This document shows positions 1-11,531 of a stretch of DNA of 64,000 bases, piece by piece (within the stretch, counting starts at the first letter, position 1; the number at the start of each line of letters is the position of its first letter). The notes under the pieces are model-generated. The model did no database searches, was not told where the DNA came from, and worked only from the letters and a program-made list of their open reading frames with translations. Origin of the DNA: Turnera subulata (lineage: Eukaryota > Streptophyta > Magnoliopsida > Malpighiales > Passifloraceae); contig JAKUCV010001823.1 of NCBI GenBank assembly GCA_028386065.3, positions 66,860 through 130,859 on the forward strand, given 5' to 3'. Position numbers and translations under genes: made by a program.

Positions 1-1266
1 GATTCTCAAAAGCAGAAGCAGCCTGCTTCTGCTCCTGCTCCTGCTCAGAGCTCAGCTGGTGATCCACTTGACATGTTCTTTACGCCATCTTCTGGAGGTG
101 CTGCAACGGCATCTGGAGGAATGGGAGGGCAGCAGTTTAATGAAGTGGATGATTGGGGATTGAATTCAGATTTCGGAGGAGGTGATGTACATGATGCGGC
201 TGGTGGCACAACTGAGCTTGAAGGGCTCCCTCCTCCGCCAGCTGGAGTGAGTGCTTCTACAGCAAAGAGCAAGGGCATGGACAACCAAAAGCAGGGGCAG
301 TATGCTGATGCCATTAAGTGGTTGTCTTGGGCTGTGGTACTTCTTGACAAAACAGGTGATACGGCTTCCACTATGGAGGTTTTATCTTGCAGAGCTTCTT
401 GTTATAAAGAAGTAGGAGAATATAAGAAGGCAGTTGCTGACTGTTCAAAGGTATACTCATGTCCTTCTTTTTGCTTGATGATTTCTAATATCATTTCCTT
501 ATTCACTAGTATTGCCTTGTATCGTTTTCCCTTGCTGTTTTCTTAAATGTAATCTTCATTTTTTTGTGTTTAGTAGTGTAAGACATTTTCATTTGTGTGC
601 TTAATAGCACAAATATCAAAGATGTTAGGGTCGTTCAGCTATTTGCTGTTTATTGCACAATTAGACCTCCAAAAGATCCAGTGATAGTGGTGAATTAGTT
701 CTGAATGATTTTGCTAATGGACTGTTCGGTGCAACTCTTTAGGTAGCCTATTGTGTTCCATGCCTTGTTTTGAACTGTCAGTCTGACAGTGTTTTGTGAG
801 GCACTCTAACTAGAGGTATCTCTGGTTGAATCTATAAAGGTCAAAACAAGCGAAGTCCTACAGCAGGTAAGCAGGTGCATACTTGAAGCCAGCAGCTTTC
901 GTCATAACGAAACCTGGTTGTGCATGTGGGACAATGATTGTGCACACTCTCTCTTGTTAAATTTTTAGCCTGAGAAATGTGATTTTCGTGATGAAGTTTT
1001 GTTCCCAAATTATCAGTGAAATTGTGGATAACTGTGCCAAACATCTTGTTTTTTCTTGAGAATTTCATGGCCCCATCTGTGTTTTTTTGTAGGTGCTTGA
1101 GCACGACGATGCAAATGTATCCGTCCTTGTACAGCGAGCACTTTTGTATGAAAGCATGGAAAAATACAAACTTGGGGCAGAAGACCTGAGGACAGTTCTG
1201 AAGATCGATCCGAGTAACAGAGTTGCAAGGAGTACCGTCCATCGGTTGGCGAAAATGGCAGACTAG
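1..1266 (+). CDS. TPR-like protein, 3' part of gene
   Basis: This is the C-terminal 207 residues of a tetratricopeptide-repeat protein, cut by the window edge. Exons are 1-450 and 1093-1266, joined in phase 0 across a GT-AG intron (donor at 451, acceptor AG at 1091-1092); the stop is TAG at 1264-1266. The first 80 or so residues are low complexity (Gln/Ala/Pro, then Gly-rich with Asp-Trp-Gly). The rest forms about two and a half TPR helix pairs, with the typical pattern ALLYESMEKYKLGAEDL near the end. TPRs bind other proteins, so a co-chaperone or adaptor role is possible, but nothing here fixes the partner. The reading frame is open from base 1, so the true start lies outside. The methionine at 73 is probably internal. 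Confidence 0.8.
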
Positions 1267-1958
1267 AAACAGAGAGGTCCTGAAACTTGTATTTGAATTT
1301 TAGTTTCTTTACTAAGAGGTTGGTGATTCCCCTATACTAAATTTTGTGGGAACAACAACATTTTGGTTTTACACATGTATTTGAATTGATAATTGTCCCT
1401 TGCGTGCACAATATCTTGAATGTTATTTCTGTTCTTCATCATCAGAAATGTTGTTTTCAGGAGATTTTGGAATCTGTAATGGTACACTTTGAGTGTGTAA
1501 TGCGGAAAAAGGAAAATCTAAATGGGTATATCACCTCTTTTCTTTTCTTTTTCTTTCAGTGCTGTGTTAATCATCAACATGTTAGTGCTTTTTAAGTTCT
1601 TCACTTTCATGTTGCCATTAGAGTATGTGCTTCTATTGGAAAAGTTTAACCATAATGGTTTTTTTTTTTTCAATCAAGTTTAACCATATTGGTTGTGTGT
1701 TTGCCTTATTCTCAGTCATGATGTTCAGAGTCCCCTGTTTTGTCCTAAAACTGAGTTTGGATGACCAAAACTTCCCCATAATACTTTTGAATTCCGACAA
1801 CAATTTATAGCAACAAAGTTTTGTCCTAAAGATGATAGATTTGGCGCTAACAGCGTTAACAAGAGTGTGATTATCTTTATTATAGTGGGGACAGCACCGA
1901 CCATTCCACCATCATTCCTAGTGGTCACTGGTCAGTATGTGTTCATCTATTTATGTGG
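1267..1958. other. Non-coding: 3' UTR and spacer of the TPR gene
   Basis: The stretch is AT-rich with several T runs (for example 1650-1670). It should contain the 3' UTR of the TPR gene. I see no convincing gene. The LINE remnant begins at its right edge; the exact junction, near 1950-2010, is not marked by a recognisable duplication. Confidence 0.5.
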
Positions 1959-2717
1959 TCAGTGGCCGACGATAATGTTCTCAAGTATGGGCTTGGAACC
2001 GGAAAGCCCTTCCCTCTCTTGGGGGTGGGGAAGACCCTCCTTAATGAGGATCGGCCTGTGGTCCGAGCATGTGTATGGTAAATGGGTGACTGCTGCCTCT
2101 GTATTTTTAATGCGCCAAGCATCATTGCATAGGAAATGATCTAACCTCGCTTGATCTCCTGCCCTCTTCCATGTGAAGTCCCCACAATTAGACCCCAGAT
2201 CAATTAGTTTTGCCTCAAATATACATTGCTGAAATGCCACATTTGCCTTCCCCTGCCTCCCTAGACGGTCCTTCCGTTCAAGACCTTCTAGGATTGCGTT
2301 GAAGTCCCCCACTAACAACCATGGTTCTGTAATTTCCTGTGATAAAGCCTCTATATTCCTCCAGCAATAATTTCTCCAACCGGCCTGCGGACTTGCGTAA
2401 ACTGTTGAGAGCAAGAAAGAATCTCTAGCTTTGGTGACACGAACATGTAGTATCTGGGTGTGATTATATAGAACTTGCACTTGGACATGGTACTCATTCC
2501 AAAGTAGCCAGATACCTCCTGCAAAGCTTCTAGCTTCTATTCGGTGGGAATGAGAAAATCTGAGCCTTCTTATAATTCTTGCTGCTTTTCCTCCACTCAC
2601 CCTCGGCTTCATGATAATGGCAACCCCTGGCTTATGGATTGAGACTAACTCCCTAAAGGTTCTGGAGGACCTCTTTTTCGCCGCTCCTTGACAATTCCAC
2701 GATAACACTTTAAACAT
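1959..2717 (-). pseudogene. LINE ORF2 fragment, APE-type endonuclease
   Basis: The 252-codon frame starts MFKVLSWNCQGAAKK, the usual beginning of plant LINE ORF2. It contains the exonuclease-endonuclease-phosphatase signatures: WNCQG near residue 8, LLVGDFNAIL near 135, LDHFL near 200 and SDHRPIL near 220. In LINEs this domain nicks target DNA to prime reverse transcription. The open frame runs about 25 residues past SDHRP, but those residues do not look like LINE sequence, and no RT follows, so the copy cannot retrotranspose. It lies 40 bp after the end of ORF1 in element order, a normal spacing. Confidence 0.85.
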
Positions 2718-2757
2718 TAATATCAGTGGGCAAGGAGGTGTGGCTTCTGCTACAAAG

Positions 2758-4540
2758 TCACTGGTCGAAGAAGGTAGTGGCCTCCCCCACTACCTCCTCA
2801 TCCATCAAATCCGAGCCTTCTTGGCCAACATAATCTTCAGTCCCTGAAACAGTACCCACCTTATTCACAGTCAAATCAATGATATCCATTGGCTGAGGTG
2901 TGTTTTGGTGGTTAGGTGTTTGGGCTGGGTCGGGTGGTTTCTCCAACGGGGAACTAGGGGTTTTGGTGATCAATGGGTTAGGGGAAGGACCTTTATTAGA
3001 AGATGGTGGTATTGGTGGTTGGGGAGTGTGATAGATGACCCGGTGGCCCTCCTCTAGTAGAGCTATAGCAGAATGTGTAGGATAGGGATTATTAACTGGA
3101 ATGGCAGAGGCTCGTGGCACAGCTGGGATAACAATGGGGTGCTCTGGAGATTGGGATGACTGGTGGGAGACAATACCAGAAGAGGCCTGAGATTGATTCT
3201 GATACGGGCCGTTGGAGATATCAAACAGTGGGACTCGGGGATTGTTGGCTTTGGTAATTCCTTTTTGGCCTTTCTGTGATCTCGGCCCCCTGCTGGCTTG
3301 GCTTTGTGGGTTTTTGGAAGGGTGTTTCGCTGCTTTAGAGGCCTGAACGGCCGACCCCCGGGATATTTTGATCTGACTGGTTTCTTTGGTCGGTTGGATG
3401 CTAACTTCTGGGCTCTGTACGGGTAGAGTGGACTCATCATCACCAAGTGCTGCAAAGCTGTTCTGGTAGGCTACCGGGGCTGCATTTGTTTTGGGACCCG
3501 ATCCATCTGCTTTGGATGACAAAGCCTGCCCATCAGCCTGCCTTTTGGCAACACGTCTCGCCCGACGGGGAGCATTCAACCATTCCCCTAGATCCTCCCT
3601 CTGCTTCATAGGTACCGGGGTGGCTCTATATGAACTTGCTTCATCGTGGTTCTCTAATTCAGCACCAGACGCCGGTATGGCTGTTTGTGCAGTGTTTGCC
3701 TTAAATGAAGGACACGCCAGAACACTATGCCCAACCCTGCCATAGGTTGTACAAATTTGGGGCAACCCCTCATAGATGACTTTGATCTCCTCACCATCTA
3801 ACGTGATTTTCCCCTTAAGTGGTTGCGTTAAATCAACGCAAACAGCAACCTTGGCGAATTTACCCCTCGAGGGGTTGTCCGAGTTCTGCTCAAGCTTCAC
3901 TGTTCTCCCTACCCTGTTACCCATGGCTCTCAGGATCCTAGAGTGATATTTTTCAAGAGGAAAATCCTAGAATCTGACCCCAAGTGGCTACCTTTTCAAT
4001 TCTATCACTGGTTGCACGAAATGAGGACGACCATGGCTGTACTGAGAGTACATGGCCATAGATAGTCCATGGTCCATCCAACAAGGCTCTGAAATAGTCT
4101 GTTTCTTCCCAAAAACGCACAGCATAATAGTTGTTATCCAAGTCAATTACTTTAAAAGGCGCACCTGGTTTCCACAGTGTGTGAATCTTGGACTCCAGTG
4201 TGCGAAAGCCGATTGGGCGGCCTAGGAGTTTAACAACCACCGTCTTCTCCCACGGTTTGTTAAGTCTGGCGGCGAACTCTGGCGACAGTTCCACTACTTC
4301 TTCACCATCAACTTCTCGGACGATAATGTCACCATCTTCATAAGCTGCTTCCTCCTCCCACGCCCATGGATCGGAATTGTTGGGGGCTGCAGCGTCGTGG
4401 GTCAATTTCTCCTTGTACGAGATTTTTGGCTCCTCCATACTAACCTCCGCTACCCCTGTATTGTGAGGCATCGAGCTCTGATTCACAGGTTCTGGATTTG
4501 GCCCGGTCGGCATAGTAGGATGAGGCGTTGCAACTGGCAC
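2758..4540 (-). pseudogene. LINE ORF1 (DUF4283 plus CCHC knuckle), broken
   Basis: This is a gag-like RNA-binding ORF1 of a plant L1 element, in two pieces. The upstream piece (4540-3953) holds the DUF4283 domain (WEKTVVVKLLGRPIGF...). The downstream piece (3924-2758) holds the knuckle region and a long Pro/Ser-rich tail. Between them the family sequence continues in another frame, with one extra G in the run near 3985 and an in-frame TAG just after, so there is both a frameshift and a nonsense change. The knuckle reads C-x2-Y-x4-H-x4-C: the second cysteine is Tyr (TGT to TAT), a G-to-A change that would break zinc binding. Confidence 0.8.
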
Positions 4541-4601
4541 TGCCCCTGCCGTGATTACCCCGTTATCTTCCTCTACTCGAATATTCTTTATCTTTTCTCG
4601 G

Positions 4602-4760
4602 CAGGGGCGGATATAGGGGGGGCAAGCCCGCCCTAGATTAAAATTCTTATGTAAACTTATGGTAAATTTTCACAAATCAGGTGCTAGCTCAATGGTTTGG
4701 CCCCCCTTAATTCACACACCACGTTCAAGGTTCGACCTAAATTTCCTGGATCCGCTCCTG
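4602..4760. mobile_element. hAT-type MITE, 159 bp, with Pol III-like boxes
   Basis: The ends are CAGGGGCGGATA and, inverted, CAGGAGCGGATC. They are flanked by an exact 8-bp duplication TTTCTCGG at 4594-4601 and 4761-4768. The 8-bp duplication and CAGGGGCGGA end match hAT elements of the dTph1 type. The 159-bp interior has no coding capacity, so it would need transposase from elsewhere. It is inserted in the 5' side of the LINE. The interior also contains TAGCTCAATGG (4685-4695) and GGTTCGACC (4729-4737), which resemble tRNA-type A and B boxes. Confidence 0.9.
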
Positions 4761-4768
4761 TTTCTCGG

Positions 4769-6979
4769 GTATATCCTGCCTTTATGTTTAGATCTTACGT
4801 AAGTTGACCTTTATCGATGAGTGATTCTCGAGTAAGAACATTTGCATAGGAAATATCTTGCACTTCAATGATTCATCAATCATTAAAAAGTTAGATAAAA
4901 TAAAACAGTTGTAGAGGTAATGGTGCCAGTTCATTTGTCTGACATAACCTTTGGATTTGGCTGCATAAAGCATGTAACAATCGTCGTCAGATGGAAGCAC
5001 CATCGGTTACGAAAGTGATACATGACTGACGGAGTAAAGACCCTGCTGCGTCTTGGGCTGGAATATCTCTAGTTCCAATCTTCGTATTAGGCTATAATCT
5101 AATACGAATGTGGAAGGCCCATGCCAAGGTCCAATCTTACCTGCTGCAATCTTTTAAATTCGAAGGCCCATGTTAACGAAGTTAAATATAGATTAGATAT
5201 TTGTAGGAAAGTATTCATAAATTTAACATATACTACCATACAAACAACTCATATAATTAGTATGTGGAAAGTTGTAAAAAATATTCAATACTGTCCAACC
5301 ATAATCTCTGTCAGAAACAAAGATTGTTTGTAAGATTTATTTATGTACATGCAATAAATGTCCTATCAAGATTTCTTGTGGGAAGCAGGAAAAATATTGG
5401 AAGGGGGATCCATGGTTTTGCCCACTGGCAAAATTGCAGAAAATAAGAAAACGTTATCTTAAACTGCTCGCTTGTTGGAGCGGCTAGGATTTTTGGTTGA
5501 TTTTTTTACAAGTACATTAATTGCTTCCTTAGCTGCCGGATGCAAAAATTTTGTGGCACCACTCTGAAAACAAAAACGTGGTCCAAATGACAGTCTTGAA
5601 GTTCTACATCACAAAATTGATCTCTTTGGATTTATTTATTTAACTTAGCTCATCAGATTATTGCATGTAAGAATTAGCCTTAGTAATTTTTAATTCCTTC
5701 ATGTAAGGCTGTGCATTTTCTAAGCAAAAGTCCGCGTATATGTGCAAATAATATAGCTCGGTCCTGAGTCCTGACCTGAATTCAAATATACGTTGTGTGG
5801 CCCAAAATCTAGCTATATTTCAGAAGCGGAAGAGACAACAACGTAGCAGCTAAGCCATGCCTGGAAAATAACAAAGATGAACGATGACAATGATAGGGAA
5901 ACCCAAGTTGGACCAGCGCATTACTTCATATGACAGAAGAGAAGAGAAGAGAGGAAGCACAATAAAGGTGTGTGCGTGGGTTTTGTCTCATGGCAAGAGG
6001 CCACATGAGATGTTAGGAAGGCAGAAACAGAAAGTGTTCCTTTGCCATCTTTGCTCTTCTTAGCTGTTTCCTAAAAGCCTGCAAGAAACGAGCCATCCCT
6101 GCATGATGCAAACATTATCCCTTCTTCTGTGAACTCATCCTTACTTCATTTCCTTCAAGGAGATTAGAAGAATATATGGCGTCTCAATGTGGACATGCTC
6201 GTGGCTGTGTACGGTTCTTGTTTTTTTGGTTCTTGGTGTGAAGTAAGAGTTGAAGGGCTAATCAATGGGCTTTGCTCCCAGTTTTTCTTGCAGCCCGAGC
6301 TACCTTTTATGCAACTACTAACAGAAAAGTCTGAGAAGGTTGTGTCCTTATTGGTCCCAAGTTTTTTTGGCTTGTCACTCTTTTTTGCTTTTACCCAATT
6401 CTGCATCTGGCATATTAATTTGATCCACATGACTTAAAAGGAAAATTTAGAACACAATTTCACTACATGTGATCTCAAGCCATCATTAAGAAAGGAAAAA
6501 CAAAGGAATATTAATCCTTGAACATCTGCCACGTAAAAAATTTATATCATTCCATCCGTAATAACACATAACAACATAAATATCAGAATCCACAACACCT
6601 TCCTGGTTCAGATTGTAGTTTTACTCAATCCACAGGTCATTTAACACCAGTATCATTCCAAAGTTGAGCAAAACTACAAAACACCACTAGCCATGGCGGT
6701 TTCAGCTTTGGTGTCCTTTTCTTGAGCAACTGCTGACATGCGTTACACACACAGTCCCAGACCCAGAATTACATAACTCATCAAAAAACATAAACAAAAG
6801 AGAAAAAAAAAACACACAATTCACTGTCCCTAAACTTCCCATCAGAATCAGCCACCCAAACATTTACACAACCCACTTGTTTCACTAAAAGGTTTTACTG
6901 GCCCCCACAGCATAATCTCACGGCCAATATCGAACACAAACAAAGTATGTGGATCCCATCACATGCCTTCCTCTGCCCT
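4769..6979. other. Intergenic, no supported gene
   Basis: About 2.2 kb of AT-rich DNA. Short open frames occur (for example 6189-6437) but none shows a known domain, codon structure or a spliced partner. I see no RNA gene. Confidence 0.45.
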
Positions 6980-6987
6980 TTCACCAC

Positions 6988-7687
6988 TAGGGATGGCAAC
7001 GGGGCGGGGAATGTGCGGATAGAGGAATACCCGCCCCATCCCCGTGACTTAAAACTCTCTCCATCCCCATCCCCATCCCCATCCCCATCCCCCGTTGCGG
7101 GGGGAATTTTATCCCCATCCCCGCTTCCCGCAATCCCCATGGATTCCCGCGGATCCCCACGACTCAAATTATACATTTTAAATTTTCATCACTTCAAAAC
7201 TTGAAAACTTGAAATTTAGCTCCAAGCAATTACAAAATACACTAGTGTCATTACAAAATATATATTATTATCTAAAACTATATATTACCACCAAAAGATT
7301 CAAATCCAATCAACCCTAGAAAGGAAAATAAAATAAAATAAGTGAATTGAAGTGAACTTATAGTTTATATTATATTATCTTTTTACCTTTTATTACCTTT
7401 TTTTTTGTTTTATACTTGAACAAAATGGGTAAAAACCCAAACTTGAAATATATATATTTGTATATGGAGTAACTAGAAGGGTAAAATCGTTACTTAATAT
7501 TTTTGCGGATCCCCGCGGGGCGGGTACTATGATCCCCATCCCCATCCTCAAATTAGTCTCGGGTTGAAAATCCTCCCCATCCCCATCCCCATCCCCATCC
7601 CCACGGGTCCATAATCGCCCCCATCCCGTCCCCACAGCGGGGAATCCCCGCAGATCCACGCGACAATGGGGATTTTTGCCATCCCTA
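6988..7687. mobile_element. Ac-like hAT MITE with CCCCAT repeats, 700 bp
   Basis: The terminal inverted repeats are TAGGGATGGCAA and TTGCCATCCCTA, flanked by an exact 8-bp duplication TTCACCAC (6980-6987 and 7688-7695). Both subterminal arms are GC-rich and carry CCCCAT arrays (about 7060-7091 and 7574-7602) plus GCGGATCCCCGC-type palindromes. The centre is AT-rich and non-coding. The Ac terminus (TAGGGATGAAA) is similar, so this is a non-autonomous hAT element. It lies about 170 bp upstream of the ERF TATA box. Confidence 0.92.
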
Positions 7688-7860
7688 TTCACCACCCCTA
7701 CACCTAATTTTTTCCTGCCTTTTGCAAATTTCCATTTTTAGGCTGATCTCCTCTTCACCGTCTGATGAAACTAGGAAGACGACAAACCTGACCCCACCTA
7801 ACGTTTTATTAGCAAAAAAGTTTTGTCTGCTTGCCATTACATTGGCTGTAACCGTCACCC

Positions 7861-7868
7861 TATAAAAT
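7861..7868 (+). promoter_or_regulatory. TATA box of the ERF gene
   Basis: TATAAAAT lies 107 bp upstream of the ERF start codon and is followed by a pyrimidine-rich leader (CTCTCTTCTTTCTCC around 7908-7923), as expected of a plant 5' UTR. A second AT-rich candidate, TATATAC, lies near 7889. Confidence 0.6.
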
Positions 7869-7974
7869 AACTAGACCGCCTCCCTTAATATATACAAACC
7901 CCCCATGTCTCTCTTCTTTCTCCATATTAATTCCACTCCCTCTCCTTCGTCTTCATCATCCTCCTGACAACAAC

Positions 7975-9017
7975 ATGTGTGGAGGTGCCATCATTTCCGA
8001 TTTCGTTGCCGTCAAACGTGGCCGGAAGCTGACCGCCGAGGACCTCTGGTCCGAGCTTGACCCTTACTCCGACCTCCTTGGCTTGGGTTGCCCTAGCAGC
8101 AATGTTAATAATACTAATTCCAAAGACTACTCGTCATCATCATCCAACCAGTTTGATGCAATGGTTCATCATCACAGCCCAAACCAACCCACCGGTAAAG
8201 TTTCTTTCTTTTTACCTTTCTCCAGATTCTTCCACTGAAAAAAATAAAGGGTAGTTGTTGAAATTTGTTTCTTGAAAGTGGGTGATCTTAAAATCCGAGC
8301 CTTTATGATTTTTTTCTCTGTTGCATGTTAATGATATCGCTACTCAAAAGTACAGTGCCTTTTTCCAGTTCTTTTGGCTTATGAAAACAATAAATCCCTG
8401 ATGGGTTTTTTGCAGTGACAATTGAGGAAAAGTCTGATACTGATCAAAAGGAAGTGAAGAAAAAGGCCCCGAGACCAAGAAAGAATGTGTACAGAGGAAT
8501 AAGGCAAAGGCCATGGGGGAAATGGGCAGCTGAGATTAGAGATCCCCACAAAGGAGTCCGTGTATGGCTAGGTACCTACAACACAGCCGAGGAAGCCGCC
8601 AGAGCTTACGATGAAGCTGCCAAGCGCATCCGCGGCGACAAGGCCAAGCTCAACTTCGCCCGCCACCCACCACCGCCGGCGGAACTGTCTCCAGCTCCAC
8701 CGGCGAAGAGGCTCTGCTTCACGGCTGCTACTCCGGAGATCACCTACAGTCCTCCTCCTCCTCCACCCCCCCAACAAAACGCTTATATGGGTTTTGGGTA
8801 TGAGAATATTGGAGGAGCCGGGTCCGGCGAGTTTCATGACCTGAAGGAGCAAATCTCGAGCCTGGAATCGTTTCTTGAGCTGGAACCCGAAACTAATTAT
8901 AAGGAGACCACCCGGGTGGGTGGACTCGGTGGCGAATCGGACAACTCGGCCACCACCGACCTGTGGATGCTGGCCGACCTCGTGACGCATCATCAGAGGA
9001 ATCCACTTATTTATTAG
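7975..9017 (+). CDS. Group VII ERF transcription factor (RAP2.3-like)
   Basis: Two exons (7975-8194 and 8416-9017) give 273 residues. The N-terminus [10 protein letters not shown] is the ERF-VII N-degron: Cys2 is exposed by Met removal, oxidised by plant cysteine oxidases and, with arginylation and PRT6, sends the protein to the proteasome in air. Hypoxia stabilises it. [14 protein letters not shown] follows, as in RAP2.3. The single AP2/ERF domain begins [20 protein letters not shown] and ends near AKLNF (about residues 91-148) and binds GCC-box or HRPE-type DNA. The C-terminus has Pro-rich stretches and an acidic DLWMLADL motif near the end. One intron after the N-terminal segment is normal for this group. 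ATG choice is fixed because the N-degron must be at position 2. The RAP2.3 rather than RAP2.12 or HRE assignment is by eye. Confidence 0.93.
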
Positions 9018-9324
9018 TGAAACTATTGTACTTTTATATATTACTACTGCTTTTACCTCTTTTTTTTTTACATATCATCAAACTTTTCAGTGTGGTTTAT
9101 GTGTCTTAATTTTCTATATGAAAAAGAACGAAAAATAGTATGGTTATGTTTTTGTGGTGGGGGCAATAGTATGTGTTGTTGTTAATGTTTTTGTTTTTAA
9201 TCAGGTGATGTGATTATGGTTTCGGTGATGCCGCCGTACATCCTCTTTTGTGTTTTTACGGTAATTACCTGTAGTTGCGTGCACCTGTTTTGTCATGTAA
9301 TGCTGTACTATTGAATTTGTTTTG

Positions 9325-9330
9325 AATAAA
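9325..9330 (+). terminator. Putative poly(A) signal of the ERF gene
   Basis: AATAAA occurs about 310 bp after the stop codon in a T-rich context (TTGTTTTGAATAAAGG), a reasonable 3' UTR length. The cleavage site is not visible. Confidence 0.45.
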
Positions 9331-10923
9331 GGCCAATATGGGTTGTGTTCTTGGTGTTGTTTAGTATATTAGTGGAGCATTAGAATGTTTAATTTGGTTA
9401 ATCAAAGTTGATTAATTACGAGGACGCATGCATCTTCTAGAACATATAGGGGGATATATGATTGGGTGTATAGCTAGTACGTACGTGATAGGCTTATATT
9501 TTATGAGCTAAAAAAAAGATAGCTGTTTGTATTTCATGGGAGGTATTGTGAGAAGCATTTTTTTGAGTTTATGAACACCACCATTTTGTGAATTAAAGAT
9601 TCTTGTTTTTAAGCTTATCACCAATACTAAATTTTAGTCTGCTGCAGCTACCTGGGAGAAGCTAGCCTCATTTCCTGTGCTCAGGAGCTGGCTGCTACAG
9701 TTGATAGTCCATGGGTACTGTAGACCCATCATTGGATTTCTGGTTACTATGTATATGCATGTCTATTCACTGGAAAATGATAACTGTGTTCAGGATTTGC
9801 GCCAATAACTCTTGAGAAGTGTAGAATGACGGATTGATCTAAATTAATACACCACCAAGAAAAAAACAAGGGAGGCTGGGATAGTATACAAGATTAAAGA
9901 GAAGTCCATATGTTTGGAGGAGACTTCGGTCCACCATTATGTAAAAAGTACATCCATAAATATGTCCTTCAAAAGTTCAAATTTTAATTTCCAGTTCAGA
10001 TTGTCATAATCTCTGACGTAGTAGAGTACTGAGTATAAAACAGAAAACTCAAATTGCTAACACCAAGTGATTCATGATAAAGGAGAACGTAGCTAGAAAG
10101 TGTAAAGTGTTCGAACAAGAAAATATCATGCTTTTTTTTATTAGAAGAATATGATTCGACTTTACGTTTAGCCCCAGGAACTGGTTAGTTATAGGGCCAG
10201 CTTTCCTCGTTTCCTCCGCCATTGAGATGCTAAAGGCCATGGAACGATTATTTGCCCAATGTAGCATTTTTGTTATCTAGCTAGCTATAGCCAGCCTCAG
10301 ACTTTATGTATATGTATATGCATTGATAGCCAGTGCCCTATACTTTGGGAAACGATTGCTTTGTGAATTATGCGTAAAAATATCTGTATGAAAGAAACTT
10401 CACTTCACCTAAACCTTGGACCTTGCTTAGCTCTCATCAATGGTGCCAACGTGGAAATGCTAATATATTTTTTTTTTGCCTGTAAGAAACATAGCATCAA
10501 CTGTATTCATCATAATAGAGTCTAATAATATAAGATTCTATTAAACATGGTTCTTGTATTATTTTTCTTCTACATTATGTATTTGATTGCAGGCTTGTGG
10601 CCTCCATATTTTTTTTTTCCGAGAAAAAAAAAAGGCATCAGTGGTGCCATCATCGCCCCGTCGGTCCAGGTCCAGGTCCCGGTTAATACCGGTTACATCC
10701 TAGCATTAGACCTTTCTCATAAGAGAGACCGCGCACCGAAGGCACCAGCGGACGCCCTCGACATGCCAACCCAATAATAAATATTCAGCATTCTCACTCA
10801 TAAAGAACCAAAGCCTTTGGCCCTTTGCCCTATTCCCCCCACCACATAAGGGTGTGGTCATTGTGTCTTTTTGTTTTTTTTTTGTTTTTTTTTTCAAAGT
10901 AAATCAGTATTCTGTATTCAAGC
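9331..10923. other. Intergenic, no supported gene
   Basis: AT-rich spacer between the ERF 3' end and the next MITE. A GC-richer block at 10630-10760 (CGCCCCGTCGGTCCAGG...) looks like eroded repeat DNA but I could not assign it. No coding frame is supported. Confidence 0.4.
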
Positions 10924-10931
10924 GTAATAAC

Positions 10932-11523
10932 TAGACCTGGCAAAACGGGTATTGACACGACAACCCGACACGAACCCGACACGAAATTAGCAGGTATAGG
11001 TCAGAGATTTTCAACCTGTTTAGTTAAATGGGTCGACACGACACGACACGAAAATTAGCAGGTCAGGTAGCGGGTTGACCCTCCAACCCGATGGGTACCT
11101 GTTTATGACCCGATTATATTTAAGGTATAAATACTTTCCTGATTCAATACAAGACTTATTCAATATTTAAGGCCAAAGTTACCAAAATTATTCAAAAATA
11201 ATTTTACAAATGCTTTAAAATATTATTACAGTATGATTCTACAATTTATAATTTTATTTAATATGTAAGTAAATCTAATTATATGCCTATTTGCCTAAAA
11301 AATACAACGACTTGTGCAAAATTGAAAATTTTCAAATTAATTTTTAGGCTTGTTAGACTTAATAGGTAACCCGCGGGTCAACCCGAACCCGACACGATAA
11401 TAAACGGGTTGGACACGACACGACACGATTATTAAATGGGTTGGGTCGGGTTGAGGAATTAGAACCCGTTTACCTGTTCAACCCGACACGAACCCGACAC
11501 GACAACACGAATTGCCAGGTCTA
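10932..11523. mobile_element. hAT-type MITE with CCCGACACGA repeats, 592 bp
   Basis: The termini are TAGACCTGGCAA and TTGCCAGGTCTA, an exact 12-bp inverted pair. They are flanked by the 8-bp duplication GTAATAAC at 10924-10931 and 11524-11531. Both subterminal regions contain repeated AACCCGACACGA motifs (for example 10959-10985 and 11479-11506) around an AT-rich, non-coding core. The architecture parallels the CCCCAT element at 6988, suggesting the same broad hAT group. Confidence 0.92.
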
Positions 11524-11531
11524 GTAATAAC

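Larger units (their letters stand above)
1959..4790 (-). mobile_element. L1-type LINE, 5' part only
   Basis: On the minus strand this reads ORF1 (4540 to 2758) then the start of ORF2 (2717 to 1959), the order of plant L1-type LINEs. ORF1 has a DUF4283 domain and a CCHC knuckle; ORF2 has the APE-like endonuclease. Homology stops shortly after the endonuclease SDHRP motif, so the reverse transcriptase, RNase H and poly(A) tail are missing. A hAT MITE (4602-4760) is inserted upstream of ORF1. The open frame of ORF1 continues across the MITE site for about 12 codons before an in-frame stop, with no ATG, so the 5' end is also incomplete. Confidence 0.8.

Noticed and set aside
841..1242. Minus-strand frames across the TPR intron and last exon
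   Set aside because: Shadows of the spliced plus-strand TPR exon with no domain of their own.
10600..10900. GC-rich block considered as a gene or another MITE
   Set aside because: No paired termini, no target duplication and no supported frame.
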